From Ectothiorhodosinus mongolicus (GTDB lineage: Bacteria > Pseudomonadota > Gammaproteobacteria > Ectothiorhodospirales > Ectothiorhodospiraceae), in contig NZ_CP023018.1 in the NCBI RefSeq assembly GCF_022406875.1, positions 159,575 through 223,574 on the forward strand: DNA of 64,000 nucleotides, read 5' to 3'. The position numbers and the translations under genes were made by a program. The notes below the pieces were generated by a model. It had not been told where the DNA came from. It saw only the letters and a list, made by a program, of their open reading frames with translations, and searched no databases. Position 1 is the first letter of the stretch. Each line of letters starts with the position of its first letter. Of this stretch, positions 1-10,611 are shown piece by piece.

Positions 1-1203
1 GCTTATAACCGCGTACATGGCTATTACATCGAGATTGGCCGCCAACATGCCGATAGCGTGCCGCAGGACTATCAGCGCCGCCAGACTCTTAAAGGCGCTG
101 AGCGATACATCACGCCTGAGCTTAAAAGCTTTGAGGACAAAGTGCTGTCGGCACGCGAGCGGGCTTTGGCGCGGGAGAAACAGCTTTATGAAGACCTGCT
201 ACAGGGCCTGCAACCCGAACTGCCGGCTTTGCGGCAAACGGCCATGGCCCTGGCTGAGATTGATGTGTTGGTGAATTTTGCTGAACGTGCCGAGGCGCTC
301 AATTACACCCGGCCACTACTCGTTCACCAGCCGGGCATCGAGCTGTTGGAAGCACGGCATCCAGTGGTGGAGCGGGTTTTGGATGAACCCTTCGTGCCCA
401 ATGATCTGCGCCTGAATGATGAACGCCGCATGCTGATCGTTACCGGCCCGAACATGGGCGGCAAATCGACCTATATGCGCCAAGCCGCTCTGGTGGTATT
501 GATGGCGCACATCGGCAGCTATGTTCCTGCGCGCCAGGCACACATCGGCCCGATTGATCGGATTTTTACGCGGGTTGGCGCCAGCGATGATCTGGCCTCT
601 GGGCGATCGACTTTCATGGTGGAGATGACCGAGGCCGCGCATATCCTGCATCACGCCACGGAAAACAGCCTGGTATTAATGGATGAGATCGGACGCGGTA
701 CCAGTACCTTTGACGGCCTATCCCTGGCCATGGCCTGCGCCGAATACCTTGCCAAGACCAATCGGGCTTTGTGTTTGTTTGCCACCCATTATTTCGAGCT
801 CACCAGTCTGCCAGAGGCGTTACCCGCCGTGGTGAATGTGCATATTGATGCCGTGGAACATGGCGAACAACTGGTGTTCTTACACGCCGTCAAAGAAGGC
901 CCGGCTAACCAAAGCTATGGGCTGCATGTGGCAGCTCTGGCGGGCGTACCCCGCGCGGTGATTCGTCGTGCCCGTCAGCATCTGCAACACTTGGAGGCCA
1001 AAGCCTTTGGCCCGGCAGGATCCAGCCAAGCGCCGACGCCGCAATTGGGCTTATTTGATAGTCCGCCTGCCCTCGATGCTGAACTGCAAGCCGAGCTGGA
1101 ACGTTGGGAGCGACTGCGCCCCCTCATCGATGAGTTCGATCCCGATCAAATGACACCGCGTCAAGCGCTGGAGCTATGGTATCAGCTCAAGGCCTTGTGC
1201 TAA
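1..1203 (+). CDS. mutS: DNA mismatch repair protein MutS, C-terminal part (5' end outside window)
   Basis: The reading frame is open from base 1, so this is the C-terminal ~400 residues of a normally ~850-residue protein. The visible part starts in the core/lever region ([12 protein letters not shown]), then has the clamp and the ATPase domain. Walker [10 protein letters not shown] is at 445-471, followed by [13 protein letters not shown] (Walker B and signature region) and FATHYFEL. The C-terminus ends in the short dimerisation segment usual for the family. MutS recognises base mismatches and recruits MutL using ATP. fdxA follows on the same strand, as in Pseudomonas. Identity is certain; only the N-terminus is missing, because of the window edge. 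Confidence 0.98.
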   Translation, partial: AYNRVHGYYIEIGRQHADSVPQDYQRRQTLKGAERYITPELKSFEDKVLSARERALAREKQLYEDLLQGLQPELPALRQTAMALAEIDVLVNFAERAEALNYTRPLLVHQPGIELLEARHPVVERVLDEPFVPNDLRLNDERRMLIVTGPNMGGKSTYMRQAALVVLMAHIGSYVPARQAHIGPIDRIFTRVGASDDLASGRSTFMVEMTEAAHILHHATENSLVLMDEIGRGTSTFDGLSLAMACAEYLAKTNRALCLFATHYFELTSLPEALPAVVNVHIDAVEHGEQLVFLHAVKEGPANQSYGLHVAALAGVPRAVIRRARQHLQHLEAKAFGPAGSSQAPTPQLGLFDSPPALDAELQAELERWERLRPLIDEFDPDQMTPRQALELWYQLKALC

Positions 1204-1212
1204 CCGGGGTTA

Positions 1213-1242
1213 TTGTCGAAATTTCCGGCGCGTATCTATATT
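1213..1242 (+). promoter_or_regulatory. Candidate sigma-70 promoter for fdxA
   Basis: TTGTCG (1213-1218), an 18-nt spacer and TATATT (1237-1242) lie between the mutS stop and the fdxA start. The -10 matches consensus at 5 of 6 positions and the -35 at 4 of 6. Identified by eye only. Confidence 0.45.
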
Positions 1243-1284
1243 ATTCCGGATTGATTGCCACGCCAGATTCAATGGAGATGGGCT

Positions 1285-1608
1285 ATGACCTTTGTCGTGC
1301 TGGAAAACTGTATTCGCTGTAAGTTCACCGATTGTGTGGAAGTCTGTCCTGTTGACTGCTTCCATGAGGGCCCCAATTTTTTGGTGATCGACCCGGATGA
1401 GTGCATCGATTGCTCGTTATGCGAGCCTGAATGTCCAGCGAATGCGATTGTTCCGGAAGACGAAGTACCCGAGGGTCAAGAGCACATGATCGACCTGAAT
1501 GCCGAGCTTTCGCCGCAGTGGCCGGTCATCACCCGCAAGAAAGATCCCCTGCCCGACGCCGATGACTGGAACGGTAAGCCCGACAAACTGCAGTACCTCG
1601 ACAAATAA
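1285..1608 (+). CDS. fdxA: Seven-iron ferredoxin FdxA
   Basis: A 107-residue ferredoxin closely resembling Azotobacter ferredoxin I. Cysteines at C9, C17 and C21, then the [12 protein letters not shown] block, supply ligands for one [3Fe-4S] and one [4Fe-4S] cluster. The C-terminal half ([18 protein letters not shown]) is the typical FdI extension. It is a small cytoplasmic electron carrier; its partner here is unknown. The ATG at 1285 is chosen over an upstream in-frame codon at 1255 because it has a GGAGATG ribosome site just upstream and matches the usual family N-terminus (MTFVV..NCI). It lies directly downstream of mutS, and its stop codon is three bases before the palindromic element. 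Confidence 0.96.
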   Translation: MTFVVLENCIRCKFTDCVEVCPVDCFHEGPNFLVIDPDECIDCSLCEPECPANAIVPEDEVPEGQEHMIDLNAELSPQWPVITRKKDPLPDADDWNGKPDKLQYLDK

Positions 1609-1611
1609 TGC

Positions 1612-1677
1612 AAAAAGGGGACCAAAAAAGGGGACGGATTTATTTTTTGTTAAAAAAATAAATCCGTCCCCTTTTTT
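1612..1677. repeat. Palindromic KKGTDLFF element, copy at fdxA/ispF junction
   Basis: A partial direct unit (AAAAAGGGGAC, 1612-1622) is followed by a perfect inverted repeat: left arm 1624-1648, loop GTTA, right arm 1653-1677. Each arm contains GGGGACGGATTTATTTT. Because each arm ends in a T run on its strand, the hairpin could act as a bidirectional terminator for the convergent fdxA and ispF. The ispF stop codon (1652-1650) lies in the loop, so the last residues of IspF are encoded by the element. The same element recurs at 52655-52739. It resembles REP/BIME-type palindromes; no REP-associated transposase lies in the window. Confidence 0.9.
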
Positions 1678-2147
1678 GTTATTAAGACCACGGCGTGGGC
1701 GGCGATGCCTTCTTCGCGGCCAGCAAAGCCCAGGCGTTCGGTGGTGGTGGCTTTGACGTTGACCCGCTCGACGGGGATCTCGCAATCTTTCGCTAAGTGC
1801 GCGCGCATCTGCGGGATGTGCGGCCCCATTTTTGGCGCCTGAGCGATAATCGTGGCATCGATATTGCCGATCTCAAAACCTTGGCTTTTGATTAACGCCA
1901 CAACCTGACACAGCAGGATCCGGCTATCGACACCCTCGTAGGCGGGATCTGTGTCTGGGAAATGCTGACCGATATCACCCAAGGCCGCTGCGCCCAAAAT
2001 CGCATCAGTGACCGCATGCGCGAGCACGTCTCCATCCGAATGAGCCTTGAAAGCACGGTCATGCGGCACACGCACTCCGGCCAAAACCAAGTGATTCCCC
2101 TCGGTAAAGGCATGCACATCATAGCCATGACCAATACGCAGATTCAT
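1650..2147 (-). CDS. ispF: 2-C-methyl-D-erythritol 2,4-cyclodiphosphate synthase IspF
   Basis: A 165-residue MEP-pathway enzyme. It converts CDP-methylerythritol 2-phosphate to the cyclic diphosphate with release of CMP. Metal-binding GHGYDVHAF is at the N-terminus, followed by AHSDGDV, the [11 protein letters not shown] segment and [13 protein letters not shown]. The ATG at 2147 overlaps the ispD stop (ATGA) and matches the usual start; an in-frame ATG 15 nt upstream is possible. The C-terminus is odd: after AVVLI, where homologues finish within a few residues, the protein reads TKKGTDLFF, encoded wholly by the palindromic element. The active site is intact, so the enzyme is probably functional. 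Confidence 0.97.
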   Translation of the reverse strand: MNLRIGHGYDVHAFTEGNHLVLAGVRVPHDRAFKAHSDGDVLAHAVTDAILGAAALGDIGQHFPDTDPAYEGVDSRILLCQVVALIKSQGFEIGNIDATIIAQAPKMGPHIPQMRAHLAKDCEIPVERVNVKATTTERLGFAGREEGIAAHAVVLITKKGTDLFF

Positions 2148-2848
2148 TGCTTCGATCTCCAATAAAACTCCGCCAACTCAAGATCTTCCGGCCGGGTAAT
2201 TTTGATATTACGCGCGCTGCCTGCAACCAACTTGGGCGCATAGCCCGCTCGCTCCATCGCACCGGCCTCATCTGTGACCAAAGCCCCGCCGGCAATGGCC
2301 GAGCTCAAGGCTTGATGCAGCATACCTAGACGAAACATCTGCGGCGTCAGCGCCCGCCAAACACCGGTGCGATCCAGCGTCTGCGCAATCTGCCCCGCGC
2401 CGTCATCCCGTTTCAGAGTATCCCCAACGGGCGAGGCCAGGATGCCGCCCACCGCATCATCGCTCAGCGCCTCGATCAATCGGTCTAGATCGGTTTGCGA
2501 CAGACACGGACGGGCGGCATCATGCACCAACACCCAATCCTGCTCCTGGGCGCCTGAGGCCAGCAAAACTTCTAAGGCATGACACACGGAATGGCAACGC
2601 TCTGCGCCACCTGGCGCTATCAGTAAAGGCTTGGACGCTCGGATATCTAACTCAGCAAACCAAGGATCATGCGGCTGTAGCGCCAAGGCCACACCAGCAA
2701 TCGCCGAATGCATCAAAAACGGCTGCACACTACGTTCTAGAACGGCTTTGCCGGCCAAAGTCAAATACTGCTTAGGGCGATCGGCCTGCATGCGCTGACC
2801 CACACCGGCGGCCGGAATCACCGCCCAATAACGACTTTCAGTGGCCAT
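2144..2848 (-). CDS. ispD: 2-C-methyl-D-erythritol 4-phosphate cytidylyltransferase IspD
   Basis: A 234-residue nucleotidyltransferase of the MEP isoprenoid pathway. The N-terminal CTP-binding loop reads [29 protein letters not shown], the [11 protein letters not shown] segment and [10 protein letters not shown] near the C-terminus are all family motifs. It makes CDP-methylerythritol from MEP and CTP. It overlaps ispF by four bases downstream and shares one base with the ftsB stop upstream, so ftsB-ispD-ispF are probably translated from one mRNA. Length is normal. Confidence 0.97.
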   Translation of the reverse strand: MATESRYWAVIPAAGVGQRMQADRPKQYLTLAGKAVLERSVQPFLMHSAIAGVALALQPHDPWFAELDIRASKPLLIAPGGAERCHSVCHALEVLLASGAQEQDWVLVHDAARPCLSQTDLDRLIEALSDDAVGGILASPVGDTLKRDDGAGQIAQTLDRTGVWRALTPQMFRLGMLHQALSSAIAGGALVTDEAGAMERAGYAPKLVAGSARNIKITRPEDLELAEFYWRSKQ

Positions 2849-3135
2849 CAGGGCTCCTGACGCGGCTGGGTGACAATATGGAAAAAGGTCTCACCCTCAC
2901 CCACCATGCCCATTTCCAAGCGCGCACGCTCCTCAATGGCATCCAAACCGGTTTTCAGATCATCCACCTCAGCTTGTAGCGCCTGATTACGTAGGCGCAA
3001 CAGCTCATTGCTGGCCTCTTGCTCGGTTACCGCAACGCGTAGCTGCAAGACCTCGGGGATACTGCCCTCACCAAACCAAAGCTTGGCCTGCAAACCCAGC
3101 ACCACCAAAGCCAAACCGATCAGGACCAGTCGCAT
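2848..3135 (-). CDS. ftsB: Cell division protein FtsB
   Basis: A 95-residue bitopic membrane protein: a short N-terminal transmembrane helix (LVLIGLALVVLGLQAKLWFG, roughly residues 3-22), then a coiled coil to about residue 75. The end of the coil has the family motif LKTGLDAIEERARLEMGMVGEGETFF. FtsB forms the FtsQLB complex that activates septal peptidoglycan synthesis. Its location between eno and ispD is the conserved gammaproteobacterial position, which supports the call for a short protein. Confidence 0.95.
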   Translation of the reverse strand: MRLVLIGLALVVLGLQAKLWFGEGSIPEVLQLRVAVTEQEASNELLRLRNQALQAEVDDLKTGLDAIEERARLEMGMVGEGETFFHIVTQPRQEP

Positions 3136-3158
3136 GCTCAGAGTCTAGCAAAAACGCC

Positions 3159-4448
<1,290 letters not shown>

Positions 4449-4470
4449 CTATCATAATTAACCAATTTAA

Positions 4471-5318
4471 TTAAACTTCAGCCCTAAGATATTGATCTTC
4501 AGGATATTCATTCTGCTTAACCACTGAATCCAACTCCATCAAAATCTGCAAGAGCTCACGCATTTTCCCCAATGGCCAAGCATTAGGCCCATCGGATAAG
4601 GCACGATCGGGATCCGGATGGGATTCCATAAATAAACCTGCGACACCCGACGCGATGGCCGCGCGCGCCAGTACAGGCACAAATTCACGTTGACCTCCGG
4701 ATGCCGTGCCCTGCCCCCCGGGCTGTTGCACGGAATGCGTGGCGTCAAACACCACGGGACAACCCGTCTGACGCATCACCGCCAATCCGCGCATATCCGA
4801 GATCAAGGTGTTGTAACCAAATGACACACCCCGCTCACAAACCATGATCTGCTCATTGCCTGTGGCACGGGCTTTTTCAACAACATTGGCCATATCCCAG
4901 GGCGCGAGGAATTGCCCCTTTTTGATATTTACCGGCACACCGGCCTGCGCCACACGCTGAATAAAGTTGGTTTGACGACACAAGAAGGCCGGCGTTTGCA
5001 GCACATCCACCACATCCGCGACTTCATCAATGGGCGTGTCCTCATGAACATCGGTTAAAATCGGCACATCCAGCTGCGCCCTAACCTTGGCCAAGATCTC
5101 TAAGCCCGCTGCCATGCCCGGCCCACGGTAACTACTGGCCGATGAGCGGTTGGCTTTATCAAACGAAGATTTATAGATAAACGGAATCCCCAGATCCCCG
5201 GTCATCGTCTTTAAGGCCGTTGCGGTCTCAAAGGCCATTGCCTCGCTCTCAATCACGCAAGGCCCGGCGATCAGGAAAAACGGCAGGTCATTGCCAACGG
5301 TAAAATCACACAAGTTCA

Positions 5319-5319
<1 letters not shown>
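4471..5319 (-). CDS. kdsA: KDO-8-phosphate synthase KdsA (metal-dependent type)
   Basis: 282 residues. It condenses arabinose-5-phosphate with phosphoenolpyruvate to give KDO-8-phosphate, the precursor of the LPS inner-core sugar. Motifs: [12 protein letters not shown] at the N-terminus, [38 protein letters not shown] and FMESHPDP. C21 in AGPC, with the downstream His, Glu and Asp, matches the metal ligands of the metal-dependent class (Aquifex type). The E. coli-type enzyme has Asn at this site and needs no metal. ATG at 5319 overlaps the pyrG stop. Confidence 0.97.
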
Positions 5320-7001
<1,682 letters not shown>

Positions 7002-7068
7002 CTAGCGCGCCAGATGGCACGATAGATTAACAGAATGCCCCCCCGCGCCTCAATCATAGCGACATGCC

Positions 7069-7791
7069 TCACATCAGTGAAAAAGCGATGGGCACGACGA
7101 CTTCGAAGCGATCGCCAGACAAGTGTGAAGGCATAGGAGGCAACGGAGAAGCGCGTTGCAACAGCTCCTCAACCTCGTCATCGAGAAGGCGATGCCCAGA
7201 ACTTTGATCAATACGCGTTGCCAGTACTTCACCTTGTCGGCTCACGGTAAAAAACACCATGACAACGCCGGATTGTCGCCGCAGCAATGCTTGACGCGGG
7301 TACTGTTTATGTCGATCTAGCCAAGCCTGAATCGTTCGGGTGTAATCTTCGCGGGCCTGCAGATCACCACCCCTATCCAGGGCCTGACCGCCCTCAACTT
7401 CTGGCACGAATTGCGTCGGTGGCGTCACAGGCTGTGGCGGCGGAGGCTGCACCACCGGCTCCGGTTCCGGTTCCGGTTCCGGCTCGGGTTCCGGCTCGGG
7501 TTCAGGCTCGGGTTCCGGCTCGGGTTCAGGCTCGGGTTCCGGCTCGGGTTCAGGCTCGGGTTCAGGCTCCGGTTCCGGCTCGGGTTCCGGCTCCGGCTCG
7601 GGCTCCGGTTCAGGCTCCGGCATAGCCTCGACCGCCGGTGCCAAATCAATCACGATGCCGCCAGCACCCTCATCAATCGCGCCAGCTGCGGTGGTCGGCG
7701 GCATGCGATACCACCACACCAACACCACAATATGCAGCGCTAATGCCACCCCTGCGGCAATGGCCCAATGACGCGCCGTGATGCGCCTCAT
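7069..7791 (-). CDS. TonB-family energy transducer with a 27-fold Glu-Pro linker
   Basis: 240 residues in the TonB layout. There is a short cytoplasmic N-terminus, one transmembrane anchor (about residues 10-27), then a periplasmic linker with 27 consecutive Glu-Pro dipeptides (residues 59-112). A Pro-rich stretch follows, and then a TonB C-terminal domain beginning near [20 protein letters not shown]. That domain carries YP and SGHRLLDDE features and ends [10 protein letters not shown]. It should transmit proton-motive force to outer-membrane TonB-dependent receptors. The start codon overlaps the exbD stop (ATGA), so it is the last gene of exbB-exbD-exbD-tonB. No receptor gene lies nearby, so the substrate cannot be inferred. 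Confidence 0.9.
   Translation of the reverse strand: MRRITARHWAIAAGVALALHIVVLVWWYRMPPTTAAGAIDEGAGGIVIDLAPAVEAMPEPEPEPEPEPEPEPEPEPEPEPEPEPEPEPEPEPEPEPEPEPEPEPEPEPEPEPVVQPPPPQPVTPPTQFVPEVEGGQALDRGGDLQAREDYTRTIQAWLDRHKQYPRQALLRRQSGVVMVFFTVSRQGEVLATRIDQSSGHRLLDDEVEELLQRASPLPPMPSHLSGDRFEVVVPIAFSLM
7456..7617 (-). repeat. Hexanucleotide tandem repeat encoding (Glu-Pro)27
   Basis: 27 consecutive 6-nt units of the form GA[AG]CC[TGAC], read on the minus strand, encode the rigid linker of the TonB protein. The unit is a multiple of three, so copy-number change alters linker length without a frameshift. Unit sequence varies between a few synonymous forms arranged in blocks, which suggests duplication of multi-unit segments. 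Confidence 0.93.
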
Positions 7792-8213
7792 AGCCCATTC
7801 CCAACCACAGCCAATAGAGTGATGCGTTGAATTCCAGCATCCCGCAAATGGTCCATCAGCATCAGTAGCTGCTCGGTCGTGACTGAGGCATCTGCTTTAA
7901 TGTGCACACGAAGAGCGTCAGTCTCACCACCCAGCGCTGTGATGCGCGTGCGCACGGCCTCGGTCAGGGAATCCAGCGGCACTATCGTCTCATCGAGGGC
8001 GGTCTGCCCCTGAGCGTCCAGCAAAACCAAAATATCGCGTTCATCCGAGGCTTGAGTCACCACCGAATCAGGCGGATCCACATTCAGTATATTCTGCGCC
8101 TCGAGAACGCCGGCCACCATGAAGAAAATCAGCAGCAAGAACACAATGTTGATCAATGGGATCATCTGGTTATCGTCGTGGCGAGCGGTGACTGCTTCAG
8201 AGAGACGAATCAT
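7788..8213 (-). CDS. exbD: ExbD/TolR family protein (second copy)
   Basis: 141 residues with a short cytoplasmic N-terminus, one transmembrane helix ([21 protein letters not shown]) and a periplasmic ExbD/TolR domain. The motif [13 protein letters not shown] carries Asn where most ExbD proteins, including the neighbouring copy (PLIDVVFILLVFF), have the Asp that senses protons. This copy may therefore be a structural partner rather than the proton-carrying one. ATGA overlaps link it to the other exbD upstream and tonB downstream. Confidence 0.9.
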   Translation of the reverse strand: MIRLSEAVTARHDDNQMIPLINIVFLLLIFFMVAGVLEAQNILNVDPPDSVVTQASDERDILVLLDAQGQTALDETIVPLDSLTEAVRTRITALGGETDALRVHIKADASVTTEQLLMLMDHLRDAGIQRITLLAVVGNGL

Positions 8214-8602
8214 CGCGCCAACCTCATTGAGCCCGGGCTCGCCAGACGCACCGCATCGACGACATTCACCAGCATTTGCAGATCCACCGCAGGATCGGGT
8301 TTTACTAGAACGTGCAGTTCTGGCTCATCCGCCACCCGCGAGCTGAGCTCAGCACCCAAGACTGACCGCTCAGTCAGGACATTATCAACAAAAATCTGGC
8401 CTTCGGCATCGATACGCACATTGAGCACAACTACCTCCGAGACAGGGGCAGCGGACTGCGCGGGAACGCTTAAAGGCAAAGCCGTCCAATCCAAAAAGCT
8501 GGTGGCCAGCATAAAAAATACCAACAGGATAAACACCACATCAATCAGCGGCGTCAGGCTGATCATGGCGCGACCCTTAGGTTTAGGGGCTTCCAGCTGC
8601 AT
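8210..8602 (-). CDS. exbD: ExbD/TolR family protein (first copy)
   Basis: 130 residues: cytoplasmic N-terminus, a transmembrane helix with SLTPLIDVVFILLVFFMLAT, and a periplasmic domain with the usual VRIDAEGQIFVDN segment. The Asp in PLIDVVF is the conserved protonatable residue of ExbD/TolR. It works with ExbB as the proton-driven motor that energises TonB. The stop overlaps the start of the second exbD. Two ExbD paralogues in one operon are known from Xanthomonas-type TonB systems. Confidence 0.92.
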   Translation of the reverse strand: MQLEAPKPKGRAMISLTPLIDVVFILLVFFMLATSFLDWTALPLSVPAQSAAPVSEVVVLNVRIDAEGQIFVDNVLTERSVLGAELSSRVADEPELHVLVKPDPAVDLQMLVNVVDAVRLASPGSMRLAR

Positions 8603-8605
8603 GCT

Positions 8606-9250
8606 TTAGCGCGCCGCCTGGGTAAACACTCGCGTCAAAGAATCCTGTAAATGGTGGCGAAATCCGTCCACCCAACGCTCGAGGCCATTGAGCACCGCCA
8701 CAACAGGAATGGCTACCGCCAAACCCACAGCCGTGGTGGTCAAAGCCACCCAAATCCCCCCCGATAGGATCGAGGGATCGACGCGCGCGCCAGCCGACTC
8801 CAATTGTTGGAAAGCCGCAATCATCCCCAAAACCGTTCCCAGCAATCCGAGTAACGGGGACAGCGTGCCGATCACCTCCAGGGTACGAAATTGGGAACGC
8901 AGCGACTGTAAAACCTCAGAAGCCTGGCGCATCACTTCTTCGCGTAACACAGGCTCGGGTAGCTGCGCCTTTACTTGTCCATTTATCGCATGACTGATGA
9001 CGCCAGCAGCGGGATTTTTTACATCCGCCAGGCCTTGCAAAGCCGCTTGGCTATCACCGCTTTGCCACAGCATCATGGCTTCATCAATGGCCGCATGATC
9101 GTGAATTTTCAGGCGCATGAACTGCGCTATCTTCAGCAAAATCACGGTCAGCGCCAGCACCGACATGAGCATCAAAACCACAACAACCGGGCCGCCCAAG
9201 TTAATCAGACCAAACAAACCCTGTATCCAACCCCCAGATCCCTGGTCCAT
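8606..9250 (-). CDS. exbB: ExbB/TolQ/MotA-family proton channel protein
   Basis: 214 residues with three predicted transmembrane segments: GPVVVVLMLMSVLALTVILL near residues 20-40, IGTLSPLLGLLGTVLGMIAAF near 125-147, and IWVALTTTAVGLAVAIPVVAV near 165-188. The cytoplasmic loop lies between the first two. The motif LLGLLGTVxGMIxxF is diagnostic of the family. The ATG at 9250 is preferred to the TTG one codon upstream. As first gene of the exbB-exbD-exbD-tonB operon it is more likely ExbB than TolQ; no tolA, tolB or pal is nearby. Confidence 0.92.
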   Translation of the reverse strand: MDQGSGGWIQGLFGLINLGGPVVVVLMLMSVLALTVILLKIAQFMRLKIHDHAAIDEAMMLWQSGDSQAALQGLADVKNPAAGVISHAINGQVKAQLPEPVLREEVMRQASEVLQSLRSQFRTLEVIGTLSPLLGLLGTVLGMIAAFQQLESAGARVDPSILSGGIWVALTTTAVGLAVAIPVVAVLNGLERWVDGFRHHLQDSLTRVFTQAAR

Positions 9251-9330
9251 CAAGCACTCCTTAAATCATTACAACGCATTGCGAGAAGCCGAGAGTGTAA
9301 CCAACCTTTCGCAGAAATCACATTTTCTTG

Positions 9331-9439
9331 ATACCGGACCTACCCGGACCTCACTGCTTCGGGTATCTTTGCCGGTTGGAAACCATTGGGGGGTGTCACT
9401 TGAGGCGCCCGATAAGAAACAAAGGGGAGCGCCGCGCTC
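9331..9439 (+). promoter_or_regulatory. Candidate structured 5' leader of metK
   Basis: By eye, the 109 bases before metK can form several helices. One is TACCCG/CGGGTA (9341-9346 with 9360-9365) with a 13-nt loop, and another is GGTT/AACC (9374-9377 with 9381-9384). Loop bases CCTCA (9349-9353) can pair with TGAGG (9401-9405), giving a possible pseudoknot. GGCGC (9404-9408) can pair with GCGCC (9429-9433), enclosing the AAGGGGAG ribosome site. A competing hairpin GAGCG-CCG-CGCTC (9427-9439) abuts the start codon. Mutually exclusive helices at a ribosome site suggest translational control. I could not match it to a known SAM or SAH riboswitch consensus. Confidence 0.4.
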
Positions 9440-10597
9440 ATGAGTAAGAACTACTTATTTACCTCCGAATCTGTGTCTGAGGGACACCCAGACAAACTCT
9501 GCGACCAGGTCTCTGATGCGATTCTGGATGCTTATCTGGCGGCGGATCCCAAAGCACGTGTGGCAGCAGAGACCGTCACCAAGACCGGCATGGTGCTGGT
9601 CGCCGGCGAAGTAAAATCCACGGCGCAGATCAACCTCGAAGAACTGGTGCGCGAGGTCGTGTTGGATATCGGGTACAACCACTCTGACACGGGTTTTGAT
9701 GGACATACCTGCGCGGTGCTCAATGCTCTGGGCGCGCAATCCATGGATATCAATCAGGGCGTCGATCGTTCCCGACCTGAGGATCAAGGCGCTGGCGATC
9801 AGGGCCTGATGTTTGGTTTTGCCTGCAATGAGACCGAGACATTGATGCCTGCACCCATTGACTTCGCGCATCGTTTGATGCGCCGCCAGGCCGAAGTGCG
9901 CAAAAACGGCACCCTACCCTGGCTGCGTCCCGATGCCAAAAGCCAAGTCACCTTCCACTATGAAGGCAGCACGCCAGTGGCCATTGATGCGGTGGTGATC
10001 TCTACCCAGCACGGCCCGGATGTCTCTGATAAAGAGCTTCACGAAGGCGTGATGGAAACCATCATCAAGCCGGTTTTAGGCGAGCGCTGGCTGCATAAAA
10101 ATACGCGTTTTCATATTAACCCCACGGGCAAGTTCATTGTCGGTGGACCGCTGGGAGACTGCGGTCTGACCGGGCGCAAGATCATCGTCGATACCTACGG
10201 CGGCATGGCACGGCATGGCGGTGGTGCCTTTTCTGGCAAGGACCCCTCCAAGGTCGACCGTTCGGCCGCTTATGCCTGCCGCTATGTCGCTAAGAACATC
10301 GTTGCCGCGGGGCTGGCGGATCGCTGCGAAGTTCAGGTGTCTTACGCCATTGGTGTGGCCGAGCCCACCTCGATCAGTGTCGAGACCTTCGGCACCGGCA
10401 AGATCGATGAAGCCCGTCTGACCGAGCTGGTGCGCAAGCACTTTGACCTGCGTCCCTACGGCATTCTCACCATGCTGGATCTCGAGCGGCCCATCTACCG
10501 CCCAACCGCCGCTTACGGCCATTTCGGTCGTGAGGACTTGGGCGTGAGTTGGGAGCGCACCGACCGCGCTGAGGCGTTAAAAGTCGCCGCTGGGTAA
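9440..10597 (+). CDS. metK: S-adenosylmethionine synthetase MetK
   Basis: 385 residues. It makes S-adenosylmethionine from methionine and ATP in the cytoplasm. Motifs: [24 protein letters not shown] (ATP and metal site), the [13 protein letters not shown] signature near residue 115, [28 protein letters not shown], and [27 protein letters not shown]. An AAGGGGAG ribosome site lies 9-16 nt before the ATG. It is divergent from exbB and followed after 14 bp by the desaturase gene, so the two may be co-transcribed. Confidence 0.98.
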   Translation: MSKNYLFTSESVSEGHPDKLCDQVSDAILDAYLAADPKARVAAETVTKTGMVLVAGEVKSTAQINLEELVREVVLDIGYNHSDTGFDGHTCAVLNALGAQSMDINQGVDRSRPEDQGAGDQGLMFGFACNETETLMPAPIDFAHRLMRRQAEVRKNGTLPWLRPDAKSQVTFHYEGSTPVAIDAVVISTQHGPDVSDKELHEGVMETIIKPVLGERWLHKNTRFHINPTGKFIVGGPLGDCGLTGRKIIVDTYGGMARHGGGAFSGKDPSKVDRSAAYACRYVAKNIVAAGLADRCEVQVSYAIGVAEPTSISVETFGTGKIDEARLTELVRKHFDLRPYGILTMLDLERPIYRPTAAYGHFGREDLGVSWERTDRAEALKVAAG

Positions 10598-10611
10598 GCA
10601 TCCCCACCTCA

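Noticed and set aside
7456-7617. Regular repeat array as a possible CRISPR
   Set aside because: The unit is 6 bp with no spacers, it lies inside a coding gene, and there are no cas genes.
7411-7743. Plus-strand reading frames rich in Phe-Arg-Leu repeats opposite the TonB gene
   Set aside because: They are antisense products of the Glu-Pro hexanucleotide repeat; the minus-strand frame has a full TonB layout and operon coupling.
9331-9439. Known SAH or SAM-II riboswitch before metK
   Set aside because: The conserved core sequences of those classes, as I remember them, are not present; only a generic structured leader is supported.
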